From positions 39,221-103,220 of the forward strand of contig JAAFIL010000010.1 in NCBI GenBank assembly GCA_013297775.1: a stretch of 64,000 nucleotides of DNA. Reading direction: 5' to 3'. The position numbers were made by a program, and so were the translations under genes. This DNA is from Bacteroidota bacterium. GTDB taxonomy: Bacteria > Bacteroidota > Bacteroidia > B-17B0 > Aurantibacillaceae. The notes beneath the pieces were generated by a model. The model was given only the letters and a program-made list of their open reading frames with translations, did no database searches and was not told the origin of the DNA. Shown here piece after piece: positions 34,434 to 44,104 of the stretch; position 1 is the first letter of the stretch, and every line of letters begins with the position of its first letter.

Positions 34434-36419
34434 TTGAATGTAATTACAAAAATACGTGATAAGCATAATTTAATTTTTAAACTAGCCGTAGTTGCATTTT
34501 TGGCGGCATTAATAGCCTGGCTGTTGCCCTATTACCACGTTAATGCTAACCGTGTGAATGCTTTTAGTGCCGTTTGGAATGCCGATGATTTGGTGTTGGA
34601 ACACGATTTTTTTATTCGTAAAACCACAGCCGAATTAAACCGCGAAAAGATGCAATTACAGGCCACCAACGCCAGCGTTTTTGAAGAAAATGAGCCAGAA
34701 ATAAGACGTATGGATAGCCTTAGTAATTCCCTTAAAAGTAAAGGGCTTAATCAAAAACGTTTGGCTGCATTTTTAGATACCATTCGTTTAAAAGGTATTA
34801 TTGAACAGCTCGATAAACCACCAGTTAACTTATTGGTTTTTAAAAATGGTATTTACGAAAAACAACTCTACGGTAATTTTTTTACCATTCAATCGGCCAT
34901 TCAATACATCGAAAAGGGATTAAAAACCTTAACACCTATTTCAAAACGTGAGTGGATCGGTTACTTAGGCGTTCAATTTATTTACAGTCCACAACGCACG
35001 CAATTACTTGCCGAAGAACGGTTGAGCGCCATTTCGGTTTACCGTTGTTTTTATCCTAAGGGCAATGTGTTGGTAAAGCAAGGAGAACCGCTTAATAATG
35101 AAAAACGATTTTTAATCAACAATTATATTTATCAATTGCAATCCATTAGTGGGCTTTCCTTTTGGCAATTTTTATGCAAGTGGGCCTTTGTGAGTTTATT
35201 ACTATTGGTGTTAGTATTATACCTTTATTTTTTTAGGAAGCCTTTCTTTGGTAATAATTTACAATTTATTTTTTTATTCATTTGCCTATTAGTAATGGTA
35301 TGGTGTTGCCATTTGGTATCGGCGTACAACCTCTACCTAAACGCCTTACCGTATGTGATGTTACCCGTTTTAATCCGAATTTTTTACGACAGCCGAACGG
35401 CTTTATTTACTTATTTGATAGCTATTTTATTAGCGGCGTTCTTTCAAGCCGATAAGTTGCAGTTTATAATGGTGCAATTAGTGGTTGGCATTATTACCCT
35501 GTTTTCTATTGCCGAAATAAAACGCCGTACACAATTAATTAACGCATTCTTGATAAGTTTATTTTTATACGTGTTTACTTTTTTTACTTATCAAATTGCA
35601 TTCGAAGCGGCCAGTGTAGCGTTCAAGTTATGGTCATACTTACCATTTATCATTAGTTCGGTTTTGTTATTGCTTTCTTTTCCGATTATATACAGCATCG
35701 AAAAAGTATTTCGATTTAACTCCGATTTTACGTTATTAGAACTCTCCGATCTTAATCATCCGCTTTTACGCGAGTTATCAGATAAAACGCCAGGTACGTT
35801 TCAACACAGTTTGCAAGTGGCTAATTTAGCCGAGGAAGCTATTTATTACATGGGTGGAAATACATTGTTAGTGAGAACAGGAGCCTTGTTTCACGATATA
35901 GGAAAACTTAAAAACGCTAAGTATTTTACCGAAAATCAAGGGTCTAACCGAAACTTACACGATGATTTAGAACCCGAAGAAAGTGCCAAAATTATTATCG
36001 GTCACATCATCACAGGTATCGAAATAGCCCGACAATACAAGTTACCCGAACAAATTATAGATTTTATTAGAACGCATCATGGCACCACTTCGGTTGGTTA
36101 TTTTTTGAACTTATATAAAAAAGCGCACGGTAATCAAACCCTCGATGAACAAAAGTTTAAGTACCCAGGGCCCATTCCATTTAGTAAAGAAACGGCTGTT
36201 TTGATGTTGGCCGACGGCGTAGAGGCAGCTTCCCGAAGTTTAAAAGTTCACGACGCATTAAGCATTAACGATTTGGTAGATCAAATTGTGGATTATAAAA
36301 TTCAGCAAAATCAGTTTATTAATTCAGACATCACGTTTAAAGACATTACTCTAATTCGTAAAATTTTTAAACGCCGTTTAATGAATATTTATCACGTACG
36401 AATTGAATACCCACGTTAA
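34434..36419 (+). CDS. 7TM-HD phosphodiesterase (PgpH-like)
   Basis: Architecture matches PgpH-type 7TM-HD proteins: TM helix (about 15-32), an extracellular helical domain (about 40-235), a membrane bundle (about 240-415) and a cytoplasmic HD domain. The HD motifs are FQHSLQVANLAEEA, ALFHDIGKL, HDDLEPEESAKIIIGHI and THHG, then a C-terminal LMLADGVEAASR. Characterised PgpH enzymes hydrolyse c-di-AMP; that activity is inferred. The only start before the first TM is TTG at 34434, with no ATG or GTG in frame. Confidence 0.88.
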   Translation: MNVITKIRDKHNLIFKLAVVAFLAALIAWLLPYYHVNANRVNAFSAVWNADDLVLEHDFFIRKTTAELNREKMQLQATNASVFEENEPEIRRMDSLSNSLKSKGLNQKRLAAFLDTIRLKGIIEQLDKPPVNLLVFKNGIYEKQLYGNFFTIQSAIQYIEKGLKTLTPISKREWIGYLGVQFIYSPQRTQLLAEERLSAISVYRCFYPKGNVLVKQGEPLNNEKRFLINNYIYQLQSISGLSFWQFLCKWAFVSLLLLVLVLYLYFFRKPFFGNNLQFIFLFICLLVMVWCCHLVSAYNLYLNALPYVMLPVLIRIFYDSRTALFTYLIAILLAAFFQADKLQFIMVQLVVGIITLFSIAEIKRRTQLINAFLISLFLYVFTFFTYQIAFEAASVAFKLWSYLPFIISSVLLLLSFPIIYSIEKVFRFNSDFTLLELSDLNHPLLRELSDKTPGTFQHSLQVANLAEEAIYYMGGNTLLVRTGALFHDIGKLKNAKYFTENQGSNRNLHDDLEPEESAKIIIGHIITGIEIARQYKLPEQIIDFIRTHHGTTSVGYFLNLYKKAHGNQTLDEQKFKYPGPIPFSKETAVLMLADGVEAASRSLKVHDALSINDLVDQIVDYKIQQNQFINSDITFKDITLIRKIFKRRLMNIYHVRIEYPR

Positions 36420-36495
36420 ATAGAATGCCCCGAATACCACTGAACTAAATTTTGAAACGCTTGTAAGTAATTGATAATGAAATGCTATACAAGTC

Positions 36496-36525
36496 TTGTT
36501 TAACCTAAAAAAAAGAATATCTTTG
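36496..36525 (+). promoter_or_regulatory. Consensus Bacteroidota promoter of the wza-wzc genes
   Basis: TTG at 36496-36498, 19 bases, TATCTTTG at 36518-36525: an exact TTG-N19-TAnnTTTG promoter. The same TTG could be misread as a start codon for the wza-like gene; the promoter assignment argues for the ATG at 36535, 9 bases past the box. Confidence 0.78.
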
Positions 36526-36534
36526 TATCAATCT

Positions 36535-37290
36535 ATGTTAAAGCATTACTTTTTTTGTTTAGTAATAAGTGTAACTTTTACTTCCTGCAAGCTCTTTCGT
36601 TCTAACCTGATGCTCGAAACCCCCAAAGATTTTCAATATGCTAAATTATTGGATTCGATTAGTCAGCAAGATTATAAAATAGCGCCTAACGATGCGTTAC
36701 TGTGTCGTGTGTACACTAACGACGGTTTTAAGTTAATAGATTTAGCCAACTCTTCTAATATAATTTTTAATAATAATCTTGAATTTTTAGTTGAAAGCGA
36801 CGGCACCATCAAATTACCTTTGGTAGGTTTGCAAAAAATTACGGGTTTAACCATTCGCGAGGCCGAAAAATATTTGGAAGATAAGTACAGCGAGTTTTAT
36901 GTAAAACCTTACGTTAATTTAAAAGTAGTTAATAAACGGGTTATTATTTTCCCAGGTAATTCGGGTACAGCGCGGGTACTGCCTTTACCTAATAACAACA
37001 CTACTGTTCTTGAAGCCATTGCGCAAGCGGGCGGCATAACCGAAGATGGAAAAGCCTACAAAGTAAAGTTGATACGTGGTAATGTTAATAAACCTCAACC
37101 CGATGTGTATTTAATGGATTTATCGAAAGTAGAAGGCCTAGTGGCTGGTAATAGTAAAGTGCAAGCCAACGATATTATTTATGTAGAACCACGTTACCGC
37201 TTTGCCCGAACCTTAGCTAATGAAATTACACCCATTGTTACCGTCATAACCTCCTTAATCATTATTTATCTCTTTCTAAGGACGAATTAA
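36535..37290 (+). CDS. Wza-like polysaccharide export lipoprotein
   Basis: An outer-membrane polysaccharide export protein of 251 aa. A lipoprotein signal (LVISVTFTSC, lipidated Cys near 19) is followed by the poly-export domain (about 50-120: YKIAPNDALLCRV, VESDGTIKLPLVG), a SLBB-like domain (VLEAIAQAGGITEDGKAYKVKLIRG) and a C-terminal hydrophobic helix (TPIVTVITSLIIIYLF) typical of Wza-type channels. The ATG at 36535 is preferred over an upstream TTG within the promoter. The Wzc-like kinase gene follows after 2 bp. Confidence 0.92.
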   Translation: MLKHYFFCLVISVTFTSCKLFRSNLMLETPKDFQYAKLLDSISQQDYKIAPNDALLCRVYTNDGFKLIDLANSSNIIFNNNLEFLVESDGTIKLPLVGLQKITGLTIREAEKYLEDKYSEFYVKPYVNLKVVNKRVIIFPGNSGTARVLPLPNNNTTVLEAIAQAGGITEDGKAYKVKLIRGNVNKPQPDVYLMDLSKVEGLVAGNSKVQANDIIYVEPRYRFARTLANEITPIVTVITSLIIIYLFLRTN

Positions 37291-37292
37291 CC

Positions 37293-39758
37293 ATGCTTAA
37301 TCCTTCGATTGAAAATACCAATAATCAATTAAAATCGGTGGCCGATAAATTAAACACCAATTTTGATATTGGAGTCATCGTTTTTTTGTTGGTAAAAAGC
37401 CGTTGGTTAATTGTGTGTAGTTTTATTTTGGCATTTACCGTGGGTTTTTTGTTTTTGCGCTACAGCCAAACAGTTTACGAGTCGAAAGCAGTTATTCAAA
37501 TCTACAACCAAAATGAAGCCAACGAAATTTTGCAATTAAACCAAATGAACAATACCGATAACGTTTTAGCTGAAGCCATTGAGCAAATTCGCTCTAAGGT
37601 TTTTTTGAAACGTATTGTCGAAAAACTAGACATTGTTACATCGTATTATAACCAAGGTATTTTTAAAAATAACGAGTTATACAGCAGTTCTTCTTTTTTG
37701 GTAAAAGTGAACGTTAAAAACCAATCGCTTTTTGGTAAGAAAATTTATATACGTTTTAATACTGATTTTAAATCGGGTACACTTGAGGTTGAACAATTAG
37801 GAATTACCTATAAATTTAATACAAGCACTTGGCTTAAAAATAAAGACTTTGACATCAACGTATTTATTAACCCGAAACAAAGTGGTGCAGCTATTAGAGC
37901 TAATTTACTGGGCAATAAAGATGTTTTTTTTGTGGTCAATAGCGTAGATGCGGTAACTGCCGAACTTCAAAGTAAAATAGAAGTACGTTTATTAAATGAA
38001 TATGCCCGAACCATTTTAATAAAGGTAAGAGATATTAATCCAGTAAAAACAACCGATTTGGTAAATGCCATTACCGAAGAGTTTTTAGTATATGATGTTG
38101 AACGTAAAAGCGAAAGTTCGAGTAACATCCTCAACTTCATTGAAGGTCAATTGCAAAATGTGTTTAACGATTTAAAAAGTAGCGAGAGTGAGTTACAACG
38201 TTTCAAAAAAGAGAAAAAAATGACTGGAAAAGAAGATGCGCTTTTAACGGCCAACATGATGCGCTACTCGACCCTCGAAGACCAAATGCTAAAAGTTGAA
38301 ATGGAGGAAAAAATTATTGGCGAAATACAAGCCAGCATTGCTAAAAATAAAAACATAGATATTTACCAACTCATTTCTTTAATGAACGGTACCGAATATG
38401 AAAATTTAATTAAAGACATTACGGGCACCATTCAAAAACTTTTAATCGAAAAAGAAAATTTACTTTACGCCGTTACCCCCAATTCGGAAAACATTAAACA
38501 ACTTAATTTTCAAATTGAAAACCAACGTAAATTATTAATAGAAAGTTTAGATGCCGTTCGCTTAAAATACAAAACGCAGTACCGAAACTTACTCGAAAAA
38601 GCGGGGACTTATAAACTTAATAACGGCCAAACACCCGAAGATGAAGTAGAATTTTCGCGGTTAAATCGCCTCTACACCATCAGCGAAAAATATTATACCA
38701 TGCTGCTCGAAAAGAAAACCGAATTTTCAATTTCTAAAGCGGGGTTTGTTTCGCAAAATATAATACTTGAACGGGCATTAGGTATAGGTGCTATTTTATC
38801 GCCAAGCAAAAAGAAAGCATTGCTCATTGCCTTTTTAACCGCCCTTTTATTTTCGTTGGGCTTAGTATTTTTCCGTTATATTTTTCACGATAAAATTTAT
38901 TCGTTAACCGACATTACTAAATACTCTAGTGGCAATGTTGCCTTGTTAGGGTTGGTACCACGTTTCGACCGCGACATTCCTGTATCGCAATTAATTGTTG
39001 ATAAAAATCCGATGTCTTTAATTAGCGAAAGTTTTAGAACCATACGCTCCAATTTACAATTCATAAATAATAGTGTAGGTCCAAAAGTTGTTTCGGTTAC
39101 CTCTACCATTAGCGGCGAAGGCAAAACTTTTGTGGCCATTAACATTGCTGGTATTTTAGCATTCACCGAAAAAAAAGTTATCATCATTGACTTAGATATG
39201 CGTAAACCCAAAATCCATAAAGGCTTTGGCGTTACCAATACCAAAGGGATGAGTACCATTTTAACAGGCACAACCGAAATAGACGAGTGCATTAACGACA
39301 GTTCTATGCAAAATCTTAAATTCATTACGGCTGGGCCTATACCTCCTAATCCAAGCGAATTAATCTTAAATAAACGATTAAACGAGGTTATTGATTATTT
39401 AAAAAGTAAATTCGATTATGTGATTATTGATAATGCCCCAATTGGTTTAGTAACCGATGGCATTGCCACTATTCAAAGTGCCGATTACCCTATTTATGTG
39501 TTCCGTTCGGGTTACTCCAAACGTATGTTTACCCAAATTATTGACCGTTTGCGCAACGAAAATAATTTAAAAAATCTTTCGATTATTTTAAACGATATTG
39601 ATATTAGCAAAAAAGTATATAGCTACAACTATGGGTATGGCTACGGCTATGGATATGGTTATGGTGGCGGAAGCGGCTATTACGCCGATGATATGCCTAA
39701 AGCAAGAAAGTTTTTAAAACGAAAAAATAAGAATGGAAATAACAGAAACAAAACTTAA
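37293..39758 (+). CDS. Wzc-like polysaccharide co-polymerase tyrosine kinase
   Basis: An 821-aa chain-length regulator and BY-kinase. A Wzz domain sits near the N-terminus, with TM1 about residues 30-52, then a long periplasmic coiled region (about 260-460) and TM2 about 507-530. The kinase has Walker A SGEGKT (near 607), Walker A' IIDLDMRKPK and Walker B VIIDNAP. The tail carries an autophosphorylation cluster: a run of alternating YG units followed by GGGSGYY. It works with the Wza-like channel in exopolysaccharide or capsule export. It overlaps rfbC by 26 bp. Confidence 0.95.
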   Translation: MLNPSIENTNNQLKSVADKLNTNFDIGVIVFLLVKSRWLIVCSFILAFTVGFLFLRYSQTVYESKAVIQIYNQNEANEILQLNQMNNTDNVLAEAIEQIRSKVFLKRIVEKLDIVTSYYNQGIFKNNELYSSSSFLVKVNVKNQSLFGKKIYIRFNTDFKSGTLEVEQLGITYKFNTSTWLKNKDFDINVFINPKQSGAAIRANLLGNKDVFFVVNSVDAVTAELQSKIEVRLLNEYARTILIKVRDINPVKTTDLVNAITEEFLVYDVERKSESSSNILNFIEGQLQNVFNDLKSSESELQRFKKEKKMTGKEDALLTANMMRYSTLEDQMLKVEMEEKIIGEIQASIAKNKNIDIYQLISLMNGTEYENLIKDITGTIQKLLIEKENLLYAVTPNSENIKQLNFQIENQRKLLIESLDAVRLKYKTQYRNLLEKAGTYKLNNGQTPEDEVEFSRLNRLYTISEKYYTMLLEKKTEFSISKAGFVSQNIILERALGIGAILSPSKKKALLIAFLTALLFSLGLVFFRYIFHDKIYSLTDITKYSSGNVALLGLVPRFDRDIPVSQLIVDKNPMSLISESFRTIRSNLQFINNSVGPKVVSVTSTISGEGKTFVAINIAGILAFTEKKVIIIDLDMRKPKIHKGFGVTNTKGMSTILTGTTEIDECINDSSMQNLKFITAGPIPPNPSELILNKRLNEVIDYLKSKFDYVIIDNAPIGLVTDGIATIQSADYPIYVFRSGYSKRMFTQIIDRLRNENNLKNLSIILNDIDISKKVYSYNYGYGYGYGYGYGGGSGYYADDMPKARKFLKRKNKNGNNRNKT

Positions 39759-40275
39759 AGGATGCTACATCATTCAACCCAAAGTGTTTGAAGATGCGAG
39801 AGGACATTTTTTTGAAAGTTACAATGCCAGTTTATTCAACGCAGCAGGATTGAATATGAATTTTGTGCAAGATAATCAATCGCTTTCTAATGCGGGTGTG
39901 TTACGTGGGCTCCATTTTCAAAACCCACCTTATGCACAAGGAAAATTAGTGCGTGTTATTACAGGAGCTGTTTATGATGTAGCCGTTGATATACGAAAAC
40001 AATCGCCAACCTACGGGCAGTTTGTAGGCATTGAATTAAGTGCCGAAAATAAAACTATGTTTTATATACCCGAAGGATTTGCTCATGGTTTTTTGACACT
40101 CAAAGACCAAACTATTTTTAGTTATAAATGCACCAACGTTTATAATAAGTTAAGCGAGGGCTGCATCATGTGGAACGATTCAGATGTTGGTATCGAATGG
40201 AATGTAAACACCCCTTTATTATCGGCTAAAGACTTAGAAGGTACTGCATTTAAAGAGTTTCAAAGTCAGTTTTAA
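39733..40275 (+). CDS. rfbC: dTDP-4-dehydrorhamnose 3,5-epimerase
   Basis: An RmlC-type cupin epimerase of 180 aa in dTDP-L-rhamnose synthesis. Motifs DARGHFFESYN, QDNQSLSNAGVLRGLHFQ (catalytic His), GAVYDVAVDIRKQSPTYGQFVGIELSAEN and EGFAHGFL are all present. It starts inside the end of the wzc gene (26-bp overlap). The other rml genes and any glycosyltransferases are not in the window. Confidence 0.95.
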   Translation: MEITETKLKGCYIIQPKVFEDARGHFFESYNASLFNAAGLNMNFVQDNQSLSNAGVLRGLHFQNPPYAQGKLVRVITGAVYDVAVDIRKQSPTYGQFVGIELSAENKTMFYIPEGFAHGFLTLKDQTIFSYKCTNVYNKLSEGCIMWNDSDVGIEWNVNTPLLSAKDLEGTAFKEFQSQF

Positions 40276-41882
40276 TGAATTTATTTCAAAAGCAAACGGT
40301 CCCATTACCAACAAGCGGCTTATTAAACCCTTTGGTAAAAGCATATTTAGAAGGAGCAAGTATAACAGAGCCGTTGTATCAGTTTCCGCCCACACACGCT
40401 GGGTTAATGGCCTGTCAAAAGAACTACGCCTCATCTTTTACAACGCAACAGCGTCAACTCTTAGCACAGCAATTAACGCAACAAGCCAATACAGTTTCTA
40501 ATACTTCCGACGTTAGCTTATTAAATATCGAACGTTTAAAAGAGCCCACCGCATTTACCATTACAACGGGACATCAATTGTGTTTGTTTACAGGGCCTTT
40601 ATATTTTATTTACAAAATTTTAAGTGTGATTAATGTGTGCGAGCAATTGCAACACCAAAATCCACAACATCATTATGTTCCTGTTTATTGGATGGCTAGT
40701 GAAGATCACGATTTAGAAGAAATCCAATCTGCAAACGTATTTGGTAAAACTTTAAAATGGGAAACCGATCAAACGGGTGCCGTTGGTGCCATGCAAACGT
40801 TGGGTATAGAACAAACATTGCAAACACTAAAAACTATACTAGGTAATGCACCTCATACCGAAGCCCTGCTGCAAATTTTAGAACAAGCTTATTTAGAACA
40901 CACGAATCTATCAACGGCGACTCACTATTTAGTAAACGCCTTGTTCGGAAAATATGGATTGGTAGTAATAGATGGAAACGATGCCGTTTTTAAGCAACAA
41001 TTTATACCTGAGCTAGAACGTGATTTATTTTTAAAAGAGGCGCAACAACACGTTAACACCACCATTGAAGCACTCGAAGCTAGCCATTTTCCTATACAAG
41101 TAAAGCCCCGTGCCATTAATGTATTTTACATGCGCCCCGGACTCCGCGCCCGTATTGAGGAACACGAAGATGGGTTTCAAGTGGTTAACACCACTATAAA
41201 ATTTACGAAACACGAATTAAAAGCATTACTGCATCAATCGCCCGAACAGTTTAGTCCCAATGTGGTATTGCGACCGCTTTACCAACAAAAGTTATTGCCC
41301 AATATAGCTTATGTAGGTGGACCTGGCGAGCTAAGTTATTGGTTAGAGTATAAAACGTTGTTTGAGGCTTACCAAGGCATTATGCCCGTGCTTTTACCTC
41401 GTCATTTTATAAGTTTAGTAGAGGCAAGTACGTTAAGCAAAATTGAAAAATTAAATCTTTCCGTTACCCATTTTTTCGACAACGAACAAGAAATCATTCA
41501 ACAGTTTTTACAAACCCACGAAAGTGTATTTGATTTAAAACACGACGCTTTACAATTAACCAATCTTTTCGACAGCATTGCTACTAAAGTAGAAACCATT
41601 GATAAAAGTTTAGGCGGAACCGTAGGAGCAGAGCGGCAAAAAGCTTTAAATGCTTTAGACCTCATTAGTGCCAAGGTTAATAAATCGTTAAAACAAAAAT
41701 CGGAGCAAGAGATTAAACAAATTCAAGCGGTAAAAAATAAGATGTTTCCCAATGGCATTCCACAAGAGCGTTTCGATAATTTTTTGCAATACGCATCCCA
41801 AGCAGGTTTAGCGTGGGTGGATGAGATTAAATGCACTTTAGAAACGACCATTTCTGTAAACAGCGTTTTGATTTTAACTTAA
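40275..41882 (+). CDS. bshC: Bacillithiol biosynthesis protein BshC
   Basis: BshC, the cysteine-adding enzyme in bacillithiol synthesis. The 535-aa protein has a Rossmann-like core with TGHQLCLFTGPLYFIYKILS, PVYWMASEDHDLEE and VGGPGELSYWLEY, plus a long helical insertion (about 400-500). The ATG shares a base with the rfbC stop (TAATG). Bacillithiol replaces glutathione in many Bacteroidota. The link with surface-polysaccharide genes is positional and not obviously functional. Confidence 0.93.
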   Translation: MNLFQKQTVPLPTSGLLNPLVKAYLEGASITEPLYQFPPTHAGLMACQKNYASSFTTQQRQLLAQQLTQQANTVSNTSDVSLLNIERLKEPTAFTITTGHQLCLFTGPLYFIYKILSVINVCEQLQHQNPQHHYVPVYWMASEDHDLEEIQSANVFGKTLKWETDQTGAVGAMQTLGIEQTLQTLKTILGNAPHTEALLQILEQAYLEHTNLSTATHYLVNALFGKYGLVVIDGNDAVFKQQFIPELERDLFLKEAQQHVNTTIEALEASHFPIQVKPRAINVFYMRPGLRARIEEHEDGFQVVNTTIKFTKHELKALLHQSPEQFSPNVVLRPLYQQKLLPNIAYVGGPGELSYWLEYKTLFEAYQGIMPVLLPRHFISLVEASTLSKIEKLNLSVTHFFDNEQEIIQQFLQTHESVFDLKHDALQLTNLFDSIATKVETIDKSLGGTVGAERQKALNALDLISAKVNKSLKQKSEQEIKQIQAVKNKMFPNGIPQERFDNFLQYASQAGLAWVDEIKCTLETTISVNSVLILT

Positions 41883-42002
41883 AAGTGGATGAGGGGTAAT
41901 GCTTAACTCTTAACCAAGAATGCGTTACATTTTTTGTTAGAGTAAAAAAGAGTAACTAAATTTAGAGAACTAAAAACTCAATTAACCTTAAAAACAAAAG
42001 CA

Positions 42003-42749
42003 ATGGATAGTCAAAACAAGCGTATCGTATTAGTAACCGGCGCCACCGGAGGTTTAGGAACAGCCATGTGCAAAAAATTATACCAAGATGGTTACCACGT
42101 TGTAGGTAATTATCACACCAAAGAAAAGGCCGATAAATGGATGGAAACGATGAAAGCCGAAGGGTTCGACATTCAATTATTTTTTGGTGATGTGAGCGAT
42201 TTCGACAGTGCTGGCGAAATGATTCGCAGCATCGAAACACAAATTGGACCTATTGATACCTTGGTTAATAATGCAGGAATAACACGTGATGGGCGGCTTA
42301 TTAATATGAAAAAAGAAGATTGGTATGCGGTAATAAATACAAACTTAAACAGTGTATTTAATTGCTCGCGCCAAGTATTAGATGGCATGGTGGCTCGTAA
42401 ATTTGGGCGCATCATTAATATATCTTCTGTTAACGGGCAACGCGGACAGTTTGGGCAAACCAATTACAGTGCCGCTAAAGCAGGGATGCACGGATTTACA
42501 AAATCACTAGCAATGGAAGTGGCTAAATATGGTATTACCGTAAACACCATCTCTCCAGGTTACATTGGTACCGACATGGTAATGGCCGTTCCTGAAAAGG
42601 TGTTGGCTCAAATTGTGGCACAAGTACCCATGGGGCGTTTAGGCGGCACACACGAAGTAGCGCATTTAGTAAGTTTTTTAGCCAGCGAAGAAACCAGTTT
42701 TATTACAGGAGCTAATTATAGCATTAATGGCGGGCAACACGTGTATTAA
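42003..42749 (+). CDS. SDR reductase, PhbB/FabG-type (acetoacetyl-CoA or 3-oxoacyl reductase)
   Basis: A classical short-chain dehydrogenase of 248 aa: TGATGGLG cofactor loop, NNAG, catalytic Ser (ISSVNGQRG), YxxxK (NYSAAKAG), and a GGTHEVAHLVSFLASEE, SINGGQHVY C-terminus. The sequence resembles acetoacetyl-CoA reductase (PhbB) at least as well as FabG, and no fatty-acid genes adjoin it, so the substrate is uncertain. A TAAATTTA box, one base off consensus, lies at 41957 with a TTG 20 bp upstream. A strong terminator follows. Confidence 0.88.
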   Translation: MDSQNKRIVLVTGATGGLGTAMCKKLYQDGYHVVGNYHTKEKADKWMETMKAEGFDIQLFFGDVSDFDSAGEMIRSIETQIGPIDTLVNNAGITRDGRLINMKKEDWYAVINTNLNSVFNCSRQVLDGMVARKFGRIINISSVNGQRGQFGQTNYSAAKAGMHGFTKSLAMEVAKYGITVNTISPGYIGTDMVMAVPEKVLAQIVAQVPMGRLGGTHEVAHLVSFLASEETSFITGANYSINGGQHVY

Positions 42750-42774
42750 TTTACTGCTAACTTCTATTTCATTT

Positions 42775-42825
42775 AAAGACCATTGAATGAGGGCTATTCC
42801 CGATTTTTAAATGGTCTTTTTTTAT
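42775..42825 (+). terminator. Intrinsic terminator after the SDR gene
   Basis: AAAGACCATT (42775-42784) and AATGGTCTTT (42810-42819) form a perfect 10-bp stem around a 25-base loop, followed by a run of T residues. It separates the SDR gene from the TPM genes. Confidence 0.8.
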
Positions 42826-42843
42826 TACCTTTAGTTTCGATAT

Positions 42844-43284
42844 ATGTTATTTAGTAAACCTTTTTTTTCGGCACAAGACGAAGCAATCGTTATCAACGCT
42901 ATACAAACAGCGGAGAAAAATACTTCGGGCGAAGTGCGTGTACACATCGAAAAAACATGCAAAGGCTTGGTATTTGAACGCGGCTTGGAAGTGTTTCATA
43001 AATTAGAAATGCAAAATACGCGCGAAAAAAATGCCGTATTAATTTATATAGCTCATCAAAGTAATAAGTTAGCCATTGTTGCAGGCGAAGGTATAAATGC
43101 AGTTGTACCTCCAAATTTTTGGGATGAGATACGCGATGGTATGATAACAGCATTTCGAGAAAAAAATTATGCCATTGGTTTGGCTGAAGCCATTACCCGG
43201 TGCGGTCTTCAACTGCAACAGTTTTTTCCATGGCAAAATAACGATACTAACGAATTACCCAATACCATTTCTTACAAAGCATGA
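42844..43284 (+). CDS. TPM-domain protein (short)
   Basis: A 146-aa TPM_phosphatase-family protein. Visible family segments are AIQTAEKNTSGEVRVHIE, GVQFERG-like residues, REKNAVLIYIAHQSNKLAIVAGEGI and WDEIRDGMITAFREKNYAIGLAEAI. There is no signal peptide; the biochemical role of TPM proteins here is unknown. It overlaps the next TPM gene by 4 bp (ATGA). Confidence 0.85.
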   Translation: MLFSKPFFSAQDEAIVINAIQTAEKNTSGEVRVHIEKTCKGLVFERGLEVFHKLEMQNTREKNAVLIYIAHQSNKLAIVAGEGINAVVPPNFWDEIRDGMITAFREKNYAIGLAEAITRCGLQLQQFFPWQNNDTNELPNTISYKA

Positions 43285-44063
43285 TACTTTTTTTCAAACG
43301 TTTTTTATTTTTTTTAGTTTCCATTCAAATAGCTTGGGCACAAATTCCTGAAAAGCCTAACCCACCGCGTTTGGTTAATGTACTACTTCAAAACCCGGAG
43401 CAGTTTTTAACCAGTACCGAAACAGCGCAATTAGAAGAGCGTTTACAAACGTTTAGCAAAGAAACCTCTAACCAAATTTGTGTGGTGGTGTTAGATGATT
43501 TTAAAGGTTACGAAGCCATGGATTTAGCCACACAATTAGGAACAGCTTGGGGCGTGGGGCAAAATGATTTTAAAAATGGAATCATTGTTTTAATCAATAC
43601 GGGAGGTAAAGAAGGTCGGCGTCAATTAGCAATTGCGGTTGGTTATGGCTTAGAAGGGGCCATCCCCGATTTAGCCACTAAACATATCCGCGAAAAATTA
43701 ATGACACCTTATTTTAAACAAGGCAATTATTTTTTAGGATTAAGTAAAGGCATTGATGAATTAAGCGGTTTAGCTAAAGGCGAATTTTCGGCCAAGCGTT
43801 ATAAAAAGAAAAATAATTCGGGTACATTGTTCTTAATCATTTTTATAGTGGTGGTGTTGCTTGTTATTATTACCAGAGGAAAATCGGGCAATGGTTATAC
43901 TTACAATCGTGGTGGACGAAACATTTGGTGGGGAAGCCTCGGTGGCTTTGGAGGCTTTGGCGGCGGTGGTTTTGGCGGTGGTGGTTCTTCTTCGGGTGGT
44001 AGCGGCTTTGGTGGGTTTGGTGGTGGTAGTTTTGGTGGCGGTGGCAGTAGTGGCGATTGGTAG
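43281..44063 (+). CDS. TPM-domain membrane protein with Gly-rich tail
   Basis: Signal peptide (RFLFFLVSIQIAWAQ), a TPM domain (about 35-170: EERLQTFSKETSNQICVVVL, RQLAIAVGYGLEGAIPD), one TM helix (LFLIIFIVVVLLVII, near 180-198), and a Gly/Ser-rich tail (GGFGGGGFGGGGSSSGG and more). This is the usual form of the second TPM gene. The Gly-rich tail is common in the family. The pair is translationally coupled. Confidence 0.88.
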   Translation: MILFFKRFLFFLVSIQIAWAQIPEKPNPPRLVNVLLQNPEQFLTSTETAQLEERLQTFSKETSNQICVVVLDDFKGYEAMDLATQLGTAWGVGQNDFKNGIIVLINTGGKEGRRQLAIAVGYGLEGAIPDLATKHIREKLMTPYFKQGNYFLGLSKGIDELSGLAKGEFSAKRYKKKNNSGTLFLIIFIVVVLLVIITRGKSGNGYTYNRGGRNIWWGSLGGFGGFGGGGFGGGGSSSGGSGFGGFGGGSFGGGGSSGDW

Positions 44064-44104
44064 AAAACGCATAAATAAATTATCTCATTTTATAAATTTT
44101 AAGA

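Noticed and set aside
39600..39670. DNA microsatellite in the wzc tail
   Set aside because: The repeats are codon-level TAT/TAC-GG units encoding the tyrosine cluster expected of BY-kinases, so coding explains them.
43833..44072. Thr/Ala-rich minus-strand frame
   Set aside because: It is the antisense of the Gly-rich tail of the TPM membrane protein, whose repeated GGN codons keep the opposite strand open.
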